Below, in pieces: positions 41,943-52,903 of a stretch of 64,000 nucleotides of DNA. Source of the DNA: Corylus avellana (Eukaryota; Streptophyta; Magnoliopsida; Fagales; Betulaceae). Both the position numbers and the translations under genes were made by a program. The first letter of the stretch is position 1, and every line of letters starts with the position of its first letter. Below the pieces are notes generated by a model. It saw nothing but the letters and a program-made list of their open reading frames with translations. It did not search any database and was not told where the DNA came from. The DNA is taken from assembly GCF_901000735.1 (NCBI RefSeq), contig NC_081545.1:8392044-8456043 (forward strand). The letters are read 5' to 3'.

Positions 41943-43590
41943 TTACATATTTTCCTAAAAAATAATGTTATATGTGCTTTTATTTCACTTTTATCTCATC
42001 TTACTTGTCAATTTTTTTTATTTTTTTATTTTTATTGAAAAAAAAAAAAAAAAAAAAACAGTATTTTAGGTCTCAGGAGAAAAGTATTTTAGTTACAAGA
42101 AAGAAATGATAAAATGTGAGTGCATTTCAAATGCTATTAGAAGAAGAGAAGTTAAAAGAAGTCAAAGGCATGAGGAGGAATACAACAAATTCTTAAGGAG
42201 ATTTTAGTGGTACAAAAAGACTCCATGAGCTTTTTCTCATCACTTGAAATTAACTAACAATCTTAACAAAACAACCTGGTACAAAAATACATAAATTGAA
42301 ACTAAAACTACCAGCCTAACAGACCAATTGGATGGCCAACTTGGGGGCCAAAGAACACTGAGCATGACAAGACCATCTACAAGTTGGGATTTTCATTTTT
42401 GACCCTCATATTTCTCAAATTTTTTCTTTTTTAAAAATAAATAAATAAACGATGCGGACGTGCCACGTCACTCGGCGTGATCGCTGTTCAACACACTGGT
42501 ATGTCCTATAGCATTACTCTTTCAAGTTACATTAGTTTATGTGCATGAACTTTTCCTACTATAACTAGGAGTTTACCATTTGAAAACATTTTTTTGGGGG
42601 GGAAAAGTCGACATACCTCATCAAATTACCACTTAATTGGCTGACAATGTCTCTCACAAACTTTTAATTGGGACAATGTTCCCCCTAAACTACAAAAAAA
42701 GTGACAATGTCTCCTAATACTAGCAAAAAGACAAAAATACTCTAATATATTCCCAAAAAAAAAAAAAAAAATCTTCTTTTAGGTTAAAAGCAATAAAAAT
42801 AAATAAATAAATTTCCATAGCTTGGGTTTTTAATTTTTATTTTTAAAAAATTAGTTTTTATTTTTATTTTATTAAGAGTATTTTCATCAATTACGAAAAT
42901 TGACAATTTTTAGTAATTTTAGTGAAGACATTATCTCTATTGAAAGTTTGAAAAAAAGAAACATTACCACTAGTCAGGTTGTGGTTTTGGAGCTAATCTC
43001 ATTTGGGGTTTATGCTAAAGCTTACATTCACATCCACATATAAATGTGTTTTTTGGCTTCATATTATTTGTCCCGAGTATAATGCTCTATTTATCAAGCT
43101 TTACAGAGATTTGAATAATTTAAAATACAAAACAAATTTCTTAAATTAAATATTTTAAGTACAATGCTTTACAGAGATTTGAGTATAATGCTCTATTATT
43201 TGTCTTGGGCATTTTTATTTGTTTAATGAAATCGAGATATAAAGTATGGATGACGAATCAATAGTCATAAAGTCCAGTAGCTGCATGTCATTTTTTTGGC
43301 TGTCACTTTAGTTTTTGAGATACTCCAGTGATGAATATTTTGTATAACTTATTTTACTTTAAGTACCGGTTATTATGGCTTAATGATTGTTAATTAGCTA
43401 TAGGTGCCATATATATACTATGAGAAATAATAAAGGCACAATTTTTTGGCATAACTTTGACCTAACTTTTCTCTTATGTAGCCATTTAAAACAAAAAAAA
43501 AAAAACAAATAAATAAATTTCTAAAGCAATAACATCATATGTGGTCCTTTTTTTTTTATTTGGATGGTCTTTTTCTTCATAATAATGATC

Positions 43591-43623
<33 letters not shown>

Positions 43624-44026
43624 CCATTTTTATGAAGAAAAATACCATTTTTTTTTAAAAAAAATATCAAATAAAAAAAACGACCACATAAGACGTTACT
43701 GCTTTTGAAATTTTTTTTTTTTTTTAAAAAAAAAAAAGAGAAAAATTAGGCCAAAGTTGTACCAAAAAGTTGTTTCTTTATCATACCTCATACACTATTA
43801 GATCTATAAAATGTAATCTATACCAAGAAATGATTCTTCGAGGATCCTACTCCAAACTTATCCCATGAGTTCAGGCGAAGTATAAAACACATTGCTTCAA
43901 AAATACATTATCTCAAGGATAGATGGCTTCTTCTGCAACCTAAGTTGCCTAGCTCTTTTCAAATTGTTTCAGCACAACAATTTATTAGTTGTTATATATT
44001 CTTAAAAAGAAAGAAAAAAAAAAAGG

Positions 44027-44880
44027 GTTAAATACAAAATACTCCATAGGGTTTCATTGCTTTATTTTTTTCCCCTTAAAATTTAATTTTTATCACAGAA
44101 GGCCCATGTGATTAGAGGTGTCAACCCGGTCCAATTTCCCGATTTTTGGCCAAAACCGGAACCGGAACCGGGGTACCCCTGTTCTTTGTTTTGGGAAACC
44201 GGAACCGGGAACCGGGTCCCGGTTAATCGGGGTCCCAATTACCGGCCGGTTCCAGTTTTACCCGATTCGATAACCGATTCGGCCAAACCCACACCATGTT
44301 CTCCGTTGCTCATCGTCCCACTCCCACCAAATCCGAATTGCAACGCCCCAAATTAAACAAGCCCATTGCAAATTTAACGAACAGACATGTAAATGAGGTA
44401 ATGAACATTGAAAAGTAGAGTAGATTAAATCGTATCCACTAAAACCAAGCTAAAAAAAAAAAAATTCCATGGATCAACTGAGAAAATATCAAAGAAAATA
44501 TATAAAAATAAAAAAAAATAAAAAAATAAAAAAAACCCAGAAATAGAGAGTCCCTAGTACTCATTGCTCGGCTGGAGCGAGGGAGGCGGTTCGACGGAGT
44601 TCACGGAGCAAGAGATGGAGACGAAGCGAGAAATGGAGAGAGAGAGTCNNNNNNNNNNNNNNNNNNNNNNNNNNNNNNNNNNNNNNNNNNNNNNNNNNNN
44701 NNNNNNNNNNNNNNNNNNNNNNNNNNNNNNNNNNNNNNNNNNNNNNNNTTTTTTAAAAAAATTAAATAGGTGCCATGTGTCAACATTTGATTGGTCCACG
44801 TAAAATTCCGTTAAGTTAACTAACGGTCAACAAATAGAAGACTAACTTGGTCTATTATCAAAATCACAGGAACCTCCTGT
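44027..44880. mobile_element. Element with long inverted ends, nested hAT-like end inside
   Basis: The outer ends share AGGGTTTnAT..TTTTTATCACAG-type sequence in inverted orientation (left AGGGTTAAATACAAAATACT, right TGATAAAAATCAAACCCT). The flanks D and E lack this insertion. Inside it, TAGAGGTGTCAACCCGG at 44113 followed by repeated CCGGAACCGG looks like one end of a second, hAT-type element whose other end lies in the gap at 44649. Confidence 0.45.
44649..44748. other. Assembly gap, 100 N
   Basis: Gap inside the nested elements. Confidence 0.95.
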
Positions 44881-46178
44881 GATAAAAATCAAACCCTAAA
44901 AAAAAAATTAGGATAGAACTTGCAAATAATTTATTAGTTGCGCTCTTCAAAAGCCTATTATTAAATAGAGAAATAATTAAAAATTATTATCTATCCCATC
45001 TTTTACCCATCTCTATATAGTAAATGATGGAATCTATTATTGAATTTGTATGGGACCCATAGGAGTCCACAATTCTAATGGGACCCACAGAAGTCCATTG
45101 AATTTGCAAAAAGAGATGGTTAAGAAAAACTTATGATAATAACGTGCAAGGCCGTGATACACAAAACATTGGCGTGCTGTTCTGTTTAGCATCACCCTAA
45201 TGTGTAACATGCCTCTTTCAAGTATTTATGATATATCTATGTATCAAGTGTGGGAGAGAGAGAGTTGACACTAAATAATGAACCAAAGAGTTGAATACTT
45301 TCATCAAATACCTAATCATCTGCCAAGAAAAATAATAATAATAATTAAAAAAAAAAAAAAAAATTCTCAGAATCTTATAAGCAACAAGATGGCATGCTTA
45401 ACATACTATATAGCTAATTCAAAACTAGCCCAATTCAATCACAAACAGAAAGTAAGAGAGAAGGGGTAAGGGGCTCAGCTAAGAAAGGCACATCCTTTGA
45501 GCAAAATACAATCATTATATAGCACAGATAATATGTACCATAAACGACAACCAGTTTTTTATAATTTTTTTTGTTTTTTTGTTCTTTACTTTGGGATAGG
45601 AGACCATAAATTTATTGCCAAGTGAAATATAACCAGAAAGAAAATAAGCATTTGATGGAAAACATGCAACTGGTACTTCTTTAGCAATCATAATAAGTTC
45701 GCCATTATAGACTTCAACAACAACAAAAAAACAAAAAATACCAAGAAAGTCAACTGATATCTCAAGCACACTTTACACTACTTAACATCTAATAACATAG
45801 AAAAATATCTCTACAAGATGGCTTTAGAAAACACCATCGGTATTGCCTTTGGAGCAGTAGTCGAAATTGGTATCTCCCAGGATCAGCATCAACACTATAG
45901 TGGATCATTGAGCTAGCAGTGTCAAGAATTAAGAATGGATGTGATCCAGAGAGCGAGAATCAAGAATTCCCTTGAGTTGACTAGTTAACCAAAACTATAC
46001 TAATCCAAATTATTTTGACTCCAATGTACATACAGTTCAAGTGTACAACAAAGTTTATTTTAAAAGAAAAAAAAAAAAAAAAAAATTCAATATCAGCTTG
46101 CAAACATGTATAAAGCATTCTCTGCAATATATGATAGAAGGTGACACAAACTGTTTATGCATAATATCCATTAAACAA

Positions 46179-46278
46179 NNNNNNNNNNNNNNNNNNNNNN
46201 NNNNNNNNNNNNNNNNNNNNNNNNNNNNNNNNNNNNNNNNNNNNNNNNNNNNNNNNNNNNNNNNNNNNNNNNNNNNNN
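46179..46278. other. Assembly gap, 100 N
   Basis: Left of it is the 3' flank of a minus-strand PPR gene that is not present; right of it is the upstream region of D. Confidence 0.95.
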
Positions 46279-46708
46279 AAATCAGATTATGACATGTCAC
46301 CCATAAAAAAAAATTAATATATAAAAAATTATAAAATATAAAAAATATAAAATAAAAACAAACCTAAAACATTGTATTGAGTGGAACGATATGAGAGTAA
46401 GAGAGCTTTGCCATCTGTACCCCATTACTCTACATTTCCGACTCAAATTGTTTGAAAATTTTACACATATATGTATTCCATAAGCTTCCAACCACTAGAA
46501 ACCCAATCCTAAGGCATGGCTTTGCAGGGCCACCGGAATTTATAACATCAGTAGCTTATGCAGATTGATAACCTAATCCAGTCACATGGCATCTTAACGA
46601 AATTTCAAACATGCTATTAGCCAAATAATTGGCTCAATCGCCTATGCTTCATTTTTATTTACTATATATATTTTACATATTTATAATTTTTTTTTCTTTT
46701 TTTTTTTA

Positions 46709-46750
46709 ATTATGAGTGATACATGTTATAATTTAATTGGTGTTTATTTG
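46709..46750 (+). promoter_or_regulatory. Conserved 42-bp upstream box, distal copy (PPR D)
   Basis: Same form as at 40432, about 790 bp ahead of the ATG. Confidence 0.45.
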
Positions 46751-47331
46751 GCATTTGGCAATTTCTGTTAAAAAAAAAAGAAAAAAAAAAAGAATTGAGT
46801 ATAAGAACTTATTTGTTATTTTTGTCATTTTTATTTATTTTTACTATATATATTTTACATATTTATAATTTATTTATTTATTTTTTAAAGAAAAACTTCA
46901 CTTAAAATACTTGAACTACCACGTATTTTGAAAAGACCCTCCAAATTTAAAAAACTCTCAATTTCACATTCTCAGCTTTCAATTTGATGCAATATACCCG
47001 TCTGTCAAATTTAAAATGTTAAAAGTGATAAAATGACTTTCATACTCCTAGTTTTTTTTATAAAATTTCAAAATTACCCTTAACTTTTCAAATGAAAATA
47101 ATAATAAAAACAAAAACAAAAACAAAAACCAAAAAGTAATTTAGTCTTTTTAGTAATTTTTATTAGGGGTTAACAGTTGAATTTGACGAAGGGGAGTTAA
47201 TTGAATCAAATTAAAAGTTCAGGAGTTAAATCGAGAGTTTTTGAAATTTAGAGGAGTCTTCACAATATGCGTTTGGGTGCTTGTCAAAACGCACAGTAAT
47301 TCAGGAGTGTAAAGTAAAGTTTTTACTTTTT

Positions 47332-47373
47332 ATTACGAAGGATACATGTCATAATTTAATTGGTATTTATTTG
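47332..47373 (+). promoter_or_regulatory. Conserved 42-bp upstream box, proximal copy (PPR D)
   Basis: Two or three changes relative to PPR C (ATTACGAAGGATACATGTC). Confidence 0.5.
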
Positions 47374-47497
47374 TTTGGAATTTGGTGGTTTATGTGAAAA
47401 AAGAAATTCGATAGAAACATTTTTTGGAATTTTTATAAGAAAATATTTTTTACTTTTTTCATATAAGAACATTTTTATATTATGCGACGATAACTTG

Positions 47498-49333
47498 ATG
47501 CCCAGAAGAGCTCCTACTTTTCTTCTTCAGAAAATGCGTAGCGCTGCTGAATCCAGGAGCTCTCTTGTTTTTCTGTGGAACCATTATTATCAGGTAAGGC
47601 TTTCAATCCGTGCTCAAAATCATCTCTATTGTAGTTTTAGCTCTAGAGAGGATGTGGAAACCCGCGCTAGGTTCTTGAACTCTGTGAGAGATCAATGCAG
47701 ATCTGGAAGCTTAAGGAATCTTGATGATGCCTTAGGCTTCTTTGATCAAATGATTCACTTGCACCCTTTGCCTTGCGTTGTGGATTTCAATCAATTGCTG
47801 AGCGCGATTGCAAGAATGAAGCATTTCTCGAGTGTGATTACTCTGATTAAAAAAATGGAACTGTTAGGAATTCTTCCCGATGTTTACACTCTTAATATCT
47901 TGATTAATTGCTTTTGCCATATGAACCGGGTGGATTTTGGGTTCTCTGTCTTGGCAAGAATTTTTAAAATTGGTTATCAACCCGACTCTGCAAGTCTAAA
48001 TACTCTTGTCAAGGGGCTGTGTCTTGATGGTAAAATCAATCAAGCTGTGAGTTTGGTAGGTGAAATGAGTAGGAGAGGGTATGGACCTGATATGTTTACC
48101 TATGGAACAATAATCAATGGTTTGTGTAAAATAGGGGAGACCAGTGTAGCTATTGAGTTGCTTAAGAAGATGGAAGAAGCGAATTTGGAATTTGATGTTG
48201 TGCACTATACCACAATCATTGACAGTTTATTGAAGGACAAATTGGTAACTGAAGCTTTGAACCTTTTCTCTAAAATGAAAAGTAAAGGCATTCAGCCAGA
48301 TCTCATCACATACAATTCCTTAATCCAGGGCGTATGCAACCTCCGCCATTGGAAGGAGGTAACTACACTATTGAAAGAGATGGTGCATAGGAAGGTAATG
48401 CCGAATGTGACAACCTTCACCATATTGATCGCTGCACTTTGCAAAGAAGGGATGCTAACAGAGGCAGAAGAAATTTTAGATGTAATGATTCAAAGAGGAA
48501 TGGAGCCTAACACAGTTACATATAGTTCATTGGTTGATGGCTATTGTTTGCAAAGGAGAATGGACGATGCAGTCAAAACATTTAATATGATGGTTGAGAA
48601 GGGTTGTTCACCTTCTGTTATCAGCTATAGCATATTAATCAATGGGTATTGTAAAAATAGAAGAATTGACGAGGCAATGAGTCTCTTTCATGAAATGTCT
48701 AACAAGGGAGTGAATCCCAATGTTGTCACTTACACCACTCTTATTGGCGGGTTGTGTCTAGTGAAGAGACCTCAGGCTGCGCAAAAGCTACTACATAAGA
48801 TGCAAACTATTGGTGAATATCCAGATCTCCTAACTTACTCTGTTCTATTACATGGTCTGCTTAAGAACAAATTTTTTTCTGAAGCAATGGAATTGTATCG
48901 GGAGATGGAAGACAAAAAGTTGTGCATTACTATTAGGATGTACAACATCTTGATTGATGGTATGTGTACTACTGGAAAACTTATGACTGCAAAAGAACTC
49001 TTTTATAGTCTTGCTACCAAAGGTTTCAAACCTGATACTTGCACTTACAATACAATTATCAAAGGGCTTTGCATAGAGGGTCTACTAAATGAAGCGAGTG
49101 CCCTACTCAAGGAAATGATCAAGACAGGTTGCTCACCGAACAACTTCACATACAACACAATCATCCGAGGGCTACTGAAACATAATGAGACTTCAAAGGC
49201 TATGGAACTTCTTCAGGTAATGATTAGCAATGGCTTCTCAGCACATACGACCACTGCAGCCATGTTAGTTAACCTTTCTTCTGCAAATCCAACGGATAAA
49301 ACACTTAAAGAGATGCTTCAAAAGCTTCAATGA
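47498..49333 (+). CDS. RFL-type PPR protein D (P class, 611 aa)
   Basis: Intact intronless paralogue of C with the same layout: presequence 1-55, half motif 75-93, fourteen 35-residue motifs at 94-583, half motif, and tail DKTLKEMLQKLQ. The start is the ATG of MPRRAPTF; the open frame upstream has no ATG. Position 5/35 pairs are ND, ND, ND, GD, TD, NN, TN, SS, SN, TD, ST, ND, NN, NH, so motifs 2, 6, 8 and 9 differ from C. Motifs 6-8 are the most diverged part (KVMPN, EEILDVM, TVTYSSLV). From motif 10 on it is almost the same as C and E. It is expected to act in mitochondria on an RNA related to, but not identical with, that of C. Confidence 0.92.
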   Translation: MPRRAPTFLLQKMRSAAESRSSLVFLWNHYYQVRLSIRAQNHLYCSFSSREDVETRARFLNSVRDQCRSGSLRNLDDALGFFDQMIHLHPLPCVVDFNQLLSAIARMKHFSSVITLIKKMELLGILPDVYTLNILINCFCHMNRVDFGFSVLARIFKIGYQPDSASLNTLVKGLCLDGKINQAVSLVGEMSRRGYGPDMFTYGTIINGLCKIGETSVAIELLKKMEEANLEFDVVHYTTIIDSLLKDKLVTEALNLFSKMKSKGIQPDLITYNSLIQGVCNLRHWKEVTTLLKEMVHRKVMPNVTTFTILIAALCKEGMLTEAEEILDVMIQRGMEPNTVTYSSLVDGYCLQRRMDDAVKTFNMMVEKGCSPSVISYSILINGYCKNRRIDEAMSLFHEMSNKGVNPNVVTYTTLIGGLCLVKRPQAAQKLLHKMQTIGEYPDLLTYSVLLHGLLKNKFFSEAMELYREMEDKKLCITIRMYNILIDGMCTTGKLMTAKELFYSLATKGFKPDTCTYNTIIKGLCIEGLLNEASALLKEMIKTGCSPNNFTYNTIIRGLLKHNETSKAMELLQVMISNGFSAHTTTAAMLVNLSSANPTDKTLKEMLQKLQ

Positions 49334-52317
49334 AGGCTCTTCGTATTTTAACATAAAGAACATATTTAACCCTTCACTAGTCAATCCATAAGGCGTATGT
49401 ATACTTGCTGGAATTCATTATTTTACTTTTTGCAGTGTGATATTTCTTTCCATATCATTGAACCCTTTTTTGGTTTTGCTTGAATTACCTTATGTACTTT
49501 GATTTTGTTTTCATCTTTTCGTGAGACTATTTTGGAAACGTTACCAGTTAAAAGTTATTGTATGAAATTGGTTTACGATTTGATATTTCTTTCCATATCT
49601 TTGAACCCTTTTTTTGTTTTTGGTTTTGCTTCAATTAACTTATTCATCTTTTCATAACACTTTTTTTAAAACTTGACCGATTAAAAGTTATTGCAAACTA
49701 TTGGTTTTGTTGATTGTAGAGTTTGGAATTGTTAATGGTTGTTTGCGTTTCACTGTCAAATTAATTCTTTTAGGTGTTCCCTCCAATTACATTAAATTTA
49801 TGAGATACATGCTAAATGTTAAATGTTAATGGATATTATGCGTAAACAGTTTGTGTCACCATCTATCATATAGTGCAGAGAATGCTTTATACATGTTTGC
49901 AAGCTGATATTGTATTTTTTTTTTTTTTTTCTTTTAAAATGAACTTTGTTGTACACTTGTACTGTATGTACATTGGAGTCAAGAAATAATTTGGATTAGT
50001 ATTGTTTTGGTTAACTAGTCAACTCAAGGGAATTCTTGATTCTCACTCTCTGGATCACATCCATTCTTAATTCTTGACACTGCTAGCTCAATGATCAACT
50101 ATAGTGTTGATGCTGATCCTGGGAGCTACCAATTTCGACTACTGCTCCAGAGGCAATACCGATGGTGTTTTCTAAAGCCATCTTGTAGAGATACTTTTCT
50201 ATGTTATTAGATGTTAAGTCGTGTAAATTGTGCTTGAGATATCAGTTGACTTTCTTGGTATTTTTTGTTTTTTGTTGTTGTTGTTGAAGTCTATAATGGC
50301 AAACTTATTATAATTGCTAAAGAAGTACCAGTTGCACCTTTTCCACCAAATGCTTATTTTCTTTCTGGTTATATTTCACTTGGCAATAAATTTATGGTCT
50401 CTTATCCAAAAGTAAAGAACAAAAAAACAAAAGAAATTATAAAAAACTGGTAGTCGTTTATGGTACATATTATCTGTGCTATATAATGATTGTATTTTGC
50501 TCAAAGGATGTGCCTTTCTTAGCTGAGCCCCTTACCCCTTCTCTCTTACTTTCTGTTTGTGATTGAATTGGGCTAGTTTTGAATGAGCTATATAGTATGT
50601 TAAGCATGCCATCTTGTTGCTTATAAGATTTTGAGATTTTTTTTTTTTTTAATTATTATTATTATTATTTTTTGTCTTGGCAGATGATTAGGTATTTGAT
50701 GAAAGTATTCAACTCTTTGGTTCATTATTTAGTGTCAACTCTCTCTCCCACACTTGATACATAGATATACTTGAATGAGACATGTTACACATCATTATCT
50801 CAAGCTTTTCTTAATCATCTTTTTTGGCAAATTCAATGGACTTCTGTGGGTCCCATTAGAATTGTGGACCCTTGTGGGTCCAATACAAATTCAATAGTGG
50901 ATTCCACAATTCATTATACAGAGATAAGCAAAAGATGGGATGGATATTAATTTTTATTATTTCTCTATTTAAAAATAGGCTTTTGAAGAGCCAACTAATA
51001 AATTATTTGCAAGTTTTGTCCTAATTTTTCTTTTTCTTTCTTTTTTAAGAATAGATAACAACTAATAAATTGTTGTGCTGAAACAATTTGGAAAGAGCTG
51101 GGCAACTTAGGTTGCAGAAGAAGCCATCTATCCTTGAGATAATGTTTTTTTGAAGCAATGTGTTTTATACTTCGATTGAACTCATGGGATAAGTTTGGAG
51201 TAGGATCCTTGAAGAATCATTTCTTGGTATAGATTACATTTTACAGATCTAATAATATATGAGGTATGATAAAGACATAACTTTTTTGTACAACTTTGGC
51301 CTAATTTTTCTCTTATTTTTTTATTTATTTTTTATTTATTTTTTTTTTAAAAAAAAAAAAAAAATCAGCACCAGTAACATCTTATGTGGTCATTTTTTTA
51401 TTTGATATTTTTTTTTAAAAAAAAAATGGTATTTTTCTTAATAAAGATGATATTGCTTTAGAATTTTTTATTTTTTTATTTTTAGAAAATGACTACATAA
51501 GATAAAAATTGGGCTAAAGTTGTGCCAAAAAATTGTGCCTTTATCATTTCTCATAATATAAATATGGCACCTATAGCTAATTAACAATCATTAAGCCATA
51601 ACAACCGGTACCTAAAGTAAAATAAGTTATACAAAATATTCATCACTGGAGTATCTCAAAAACTGAAGTGACAGCCAAAAAAATGGCATGCAGCTACTGG
51701 ACTTTATAACTATTGATTCGTCATCCATACTTTATATCTTGATTTCATTAAACAAATAAAAATGCTCAAGACAAATAATAGAGCATTATACTCAAATCTC
51801 TATAAAGCATTATACTCAAAATATTTAATTAAAGAAATTTGTTTTGCATTTTAAATTATTCAAATCTCCGTAAAGCTCGATAAATAGAGCATTATACTCA
51901 AGACAAATAATATGAAGCCAAAAAACACATCTATATGTGGATGTGAATGTAAGCTTTAGCATAAACCCCAAATGAGATTAACTCCAAACCCACAACCTGA
52001 CAAGTGATAATGTTTTTTTTTTTTTTTCAAATTTTCAATTAAGACAATGTCTCATCTCAAATTACTAAAAATTGTCAATGTTCCCAATTGATGAAAATAT
52101 ATTTAATAAAATTTTAAAAAAAAAATTTAAAAAAAAAAACTAATTTTTTTAATTAATTAATTAATTTTTATTTATTGCATTTTTCTTAAAAGAAGTTTTT
52201 TTTTTTTTTTGGAATATATTAGAGTATTTTTGTCTTTTTGCTAGTATTGGGAGAGATTGTCACTTTTTTTGTAGTTTAGGGAGAACATTGTCTCAATTAA
52301 AAGTTTGTGCGAGACAT
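49334..52317. other. 3' flank of PPR D (type 2)
   Basis: After about 480 bp of shared 3' flank it switches, after GAGATACATGCTAAATGTT, to a type-2 flank shared with E (61015 onward) and with 46178-42240 reversed. A 62-codon frame at 50265-50453 is not supported: changes against the other copies are mostly replacement and the E copy has a stop. Several T-rich and A-rich runs. Confidence 0.65.
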
Positions 52318-52417
52318 NNNNNNNNNNNNNNNNNNNNNNNNNNNNNNNNNNNNNNNNNNNNNNNNNNNNNNNNNNNNNNNNNNNNNNNNNNNNNNNNNNN
52401 NNNNNNNNNNNNNNNNN
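52318..52417. other. Assembly gap, 100 N
   Basis: The contig to the right starts at 52418 inside the perfect inverted repeat. Confidence 0.95.
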
Positions 52418-52903
52418 CATGTATCTCATAAATTTAATGTAATTGGAGGGAACACCTAAAAGAATTAATTTGACAGTGAAACGCAAACAACCATTAACAA
52501 TTCCAAACTCTACAATCAACAAAACCAACAGTTTGCAATAACTTTTAATCGGTCAAGTTTTAAAAAAAAGTGTTATGAAAAGATGAACACAAAAACAAAG
52601 TACATAAGTTAATTGAAGCAAAACAAAAAACAAAAAAGGGGTTCAATGATATGGAAAGAAATATCAAATCGTAAACCAATTTCATACAATAACTTTTAAT
52701 TGGTCACGTTTCCAAAATAGTGTCATGAAAAGATGAAAACAAAATCAAAGTACATAAGGTAATTCAAGCAAAACCAAAAAAGGGTTCAATGATATGGAAA
52801 GAAATATCACATTGCAAAAAGTAAAATAATGAATTCCAGCAAGTATTATGGATTGACTAGTGAAGGGTTGAATATGTTCTTTATGTTAAAATACGAAGAG
52901 CCT

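Larger units (their letters stand above)
41943..46178 (-). other. Complete PPR spacer on the minus strand, no PPR gene
   Basis: Two contigs (41943-44648 and 44749-46178). 41943-42060 resembles the far upstream region of C' (55966 onward). 42240-46178 is the reverse complement of the type-2 3' flanks of D (49820-52317) and E (61015-64000). The parts from 42397 to 43459 and 57286-58348 differ by about one base. It thus looks like the stretch between two minus-strand PPR genes that are both missing. A nested element lies at 44027-44880. Confidence 0.65.
46279..47497 (+). promoter_or_regulatory. Upstream region of PPR D
   Basis: It has two conserved boxes (46709-46750 and 47332-47373) with a TTCACTT-type element between them (about 46890-47330). 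The region around each box is partly repeated (ACTATATATATTTTACATA near 46664 and 46843), so the upstream region contains an old tandem duplication. The proximal leader has a start-stop ATGTGA at 47392 and the three-codon ATG CGA CGA TAA just before the main ATG. Confidence 0.5.

Noticed and set aside
50265..50453. 62-codon frame in the 3' flank of D, related to 45515-45769 on the minus strand
   Set aside because: Between these copies I count more replacement than silent changes (about 6 to 2), and the E copy has an in-frame TAG near 61553.
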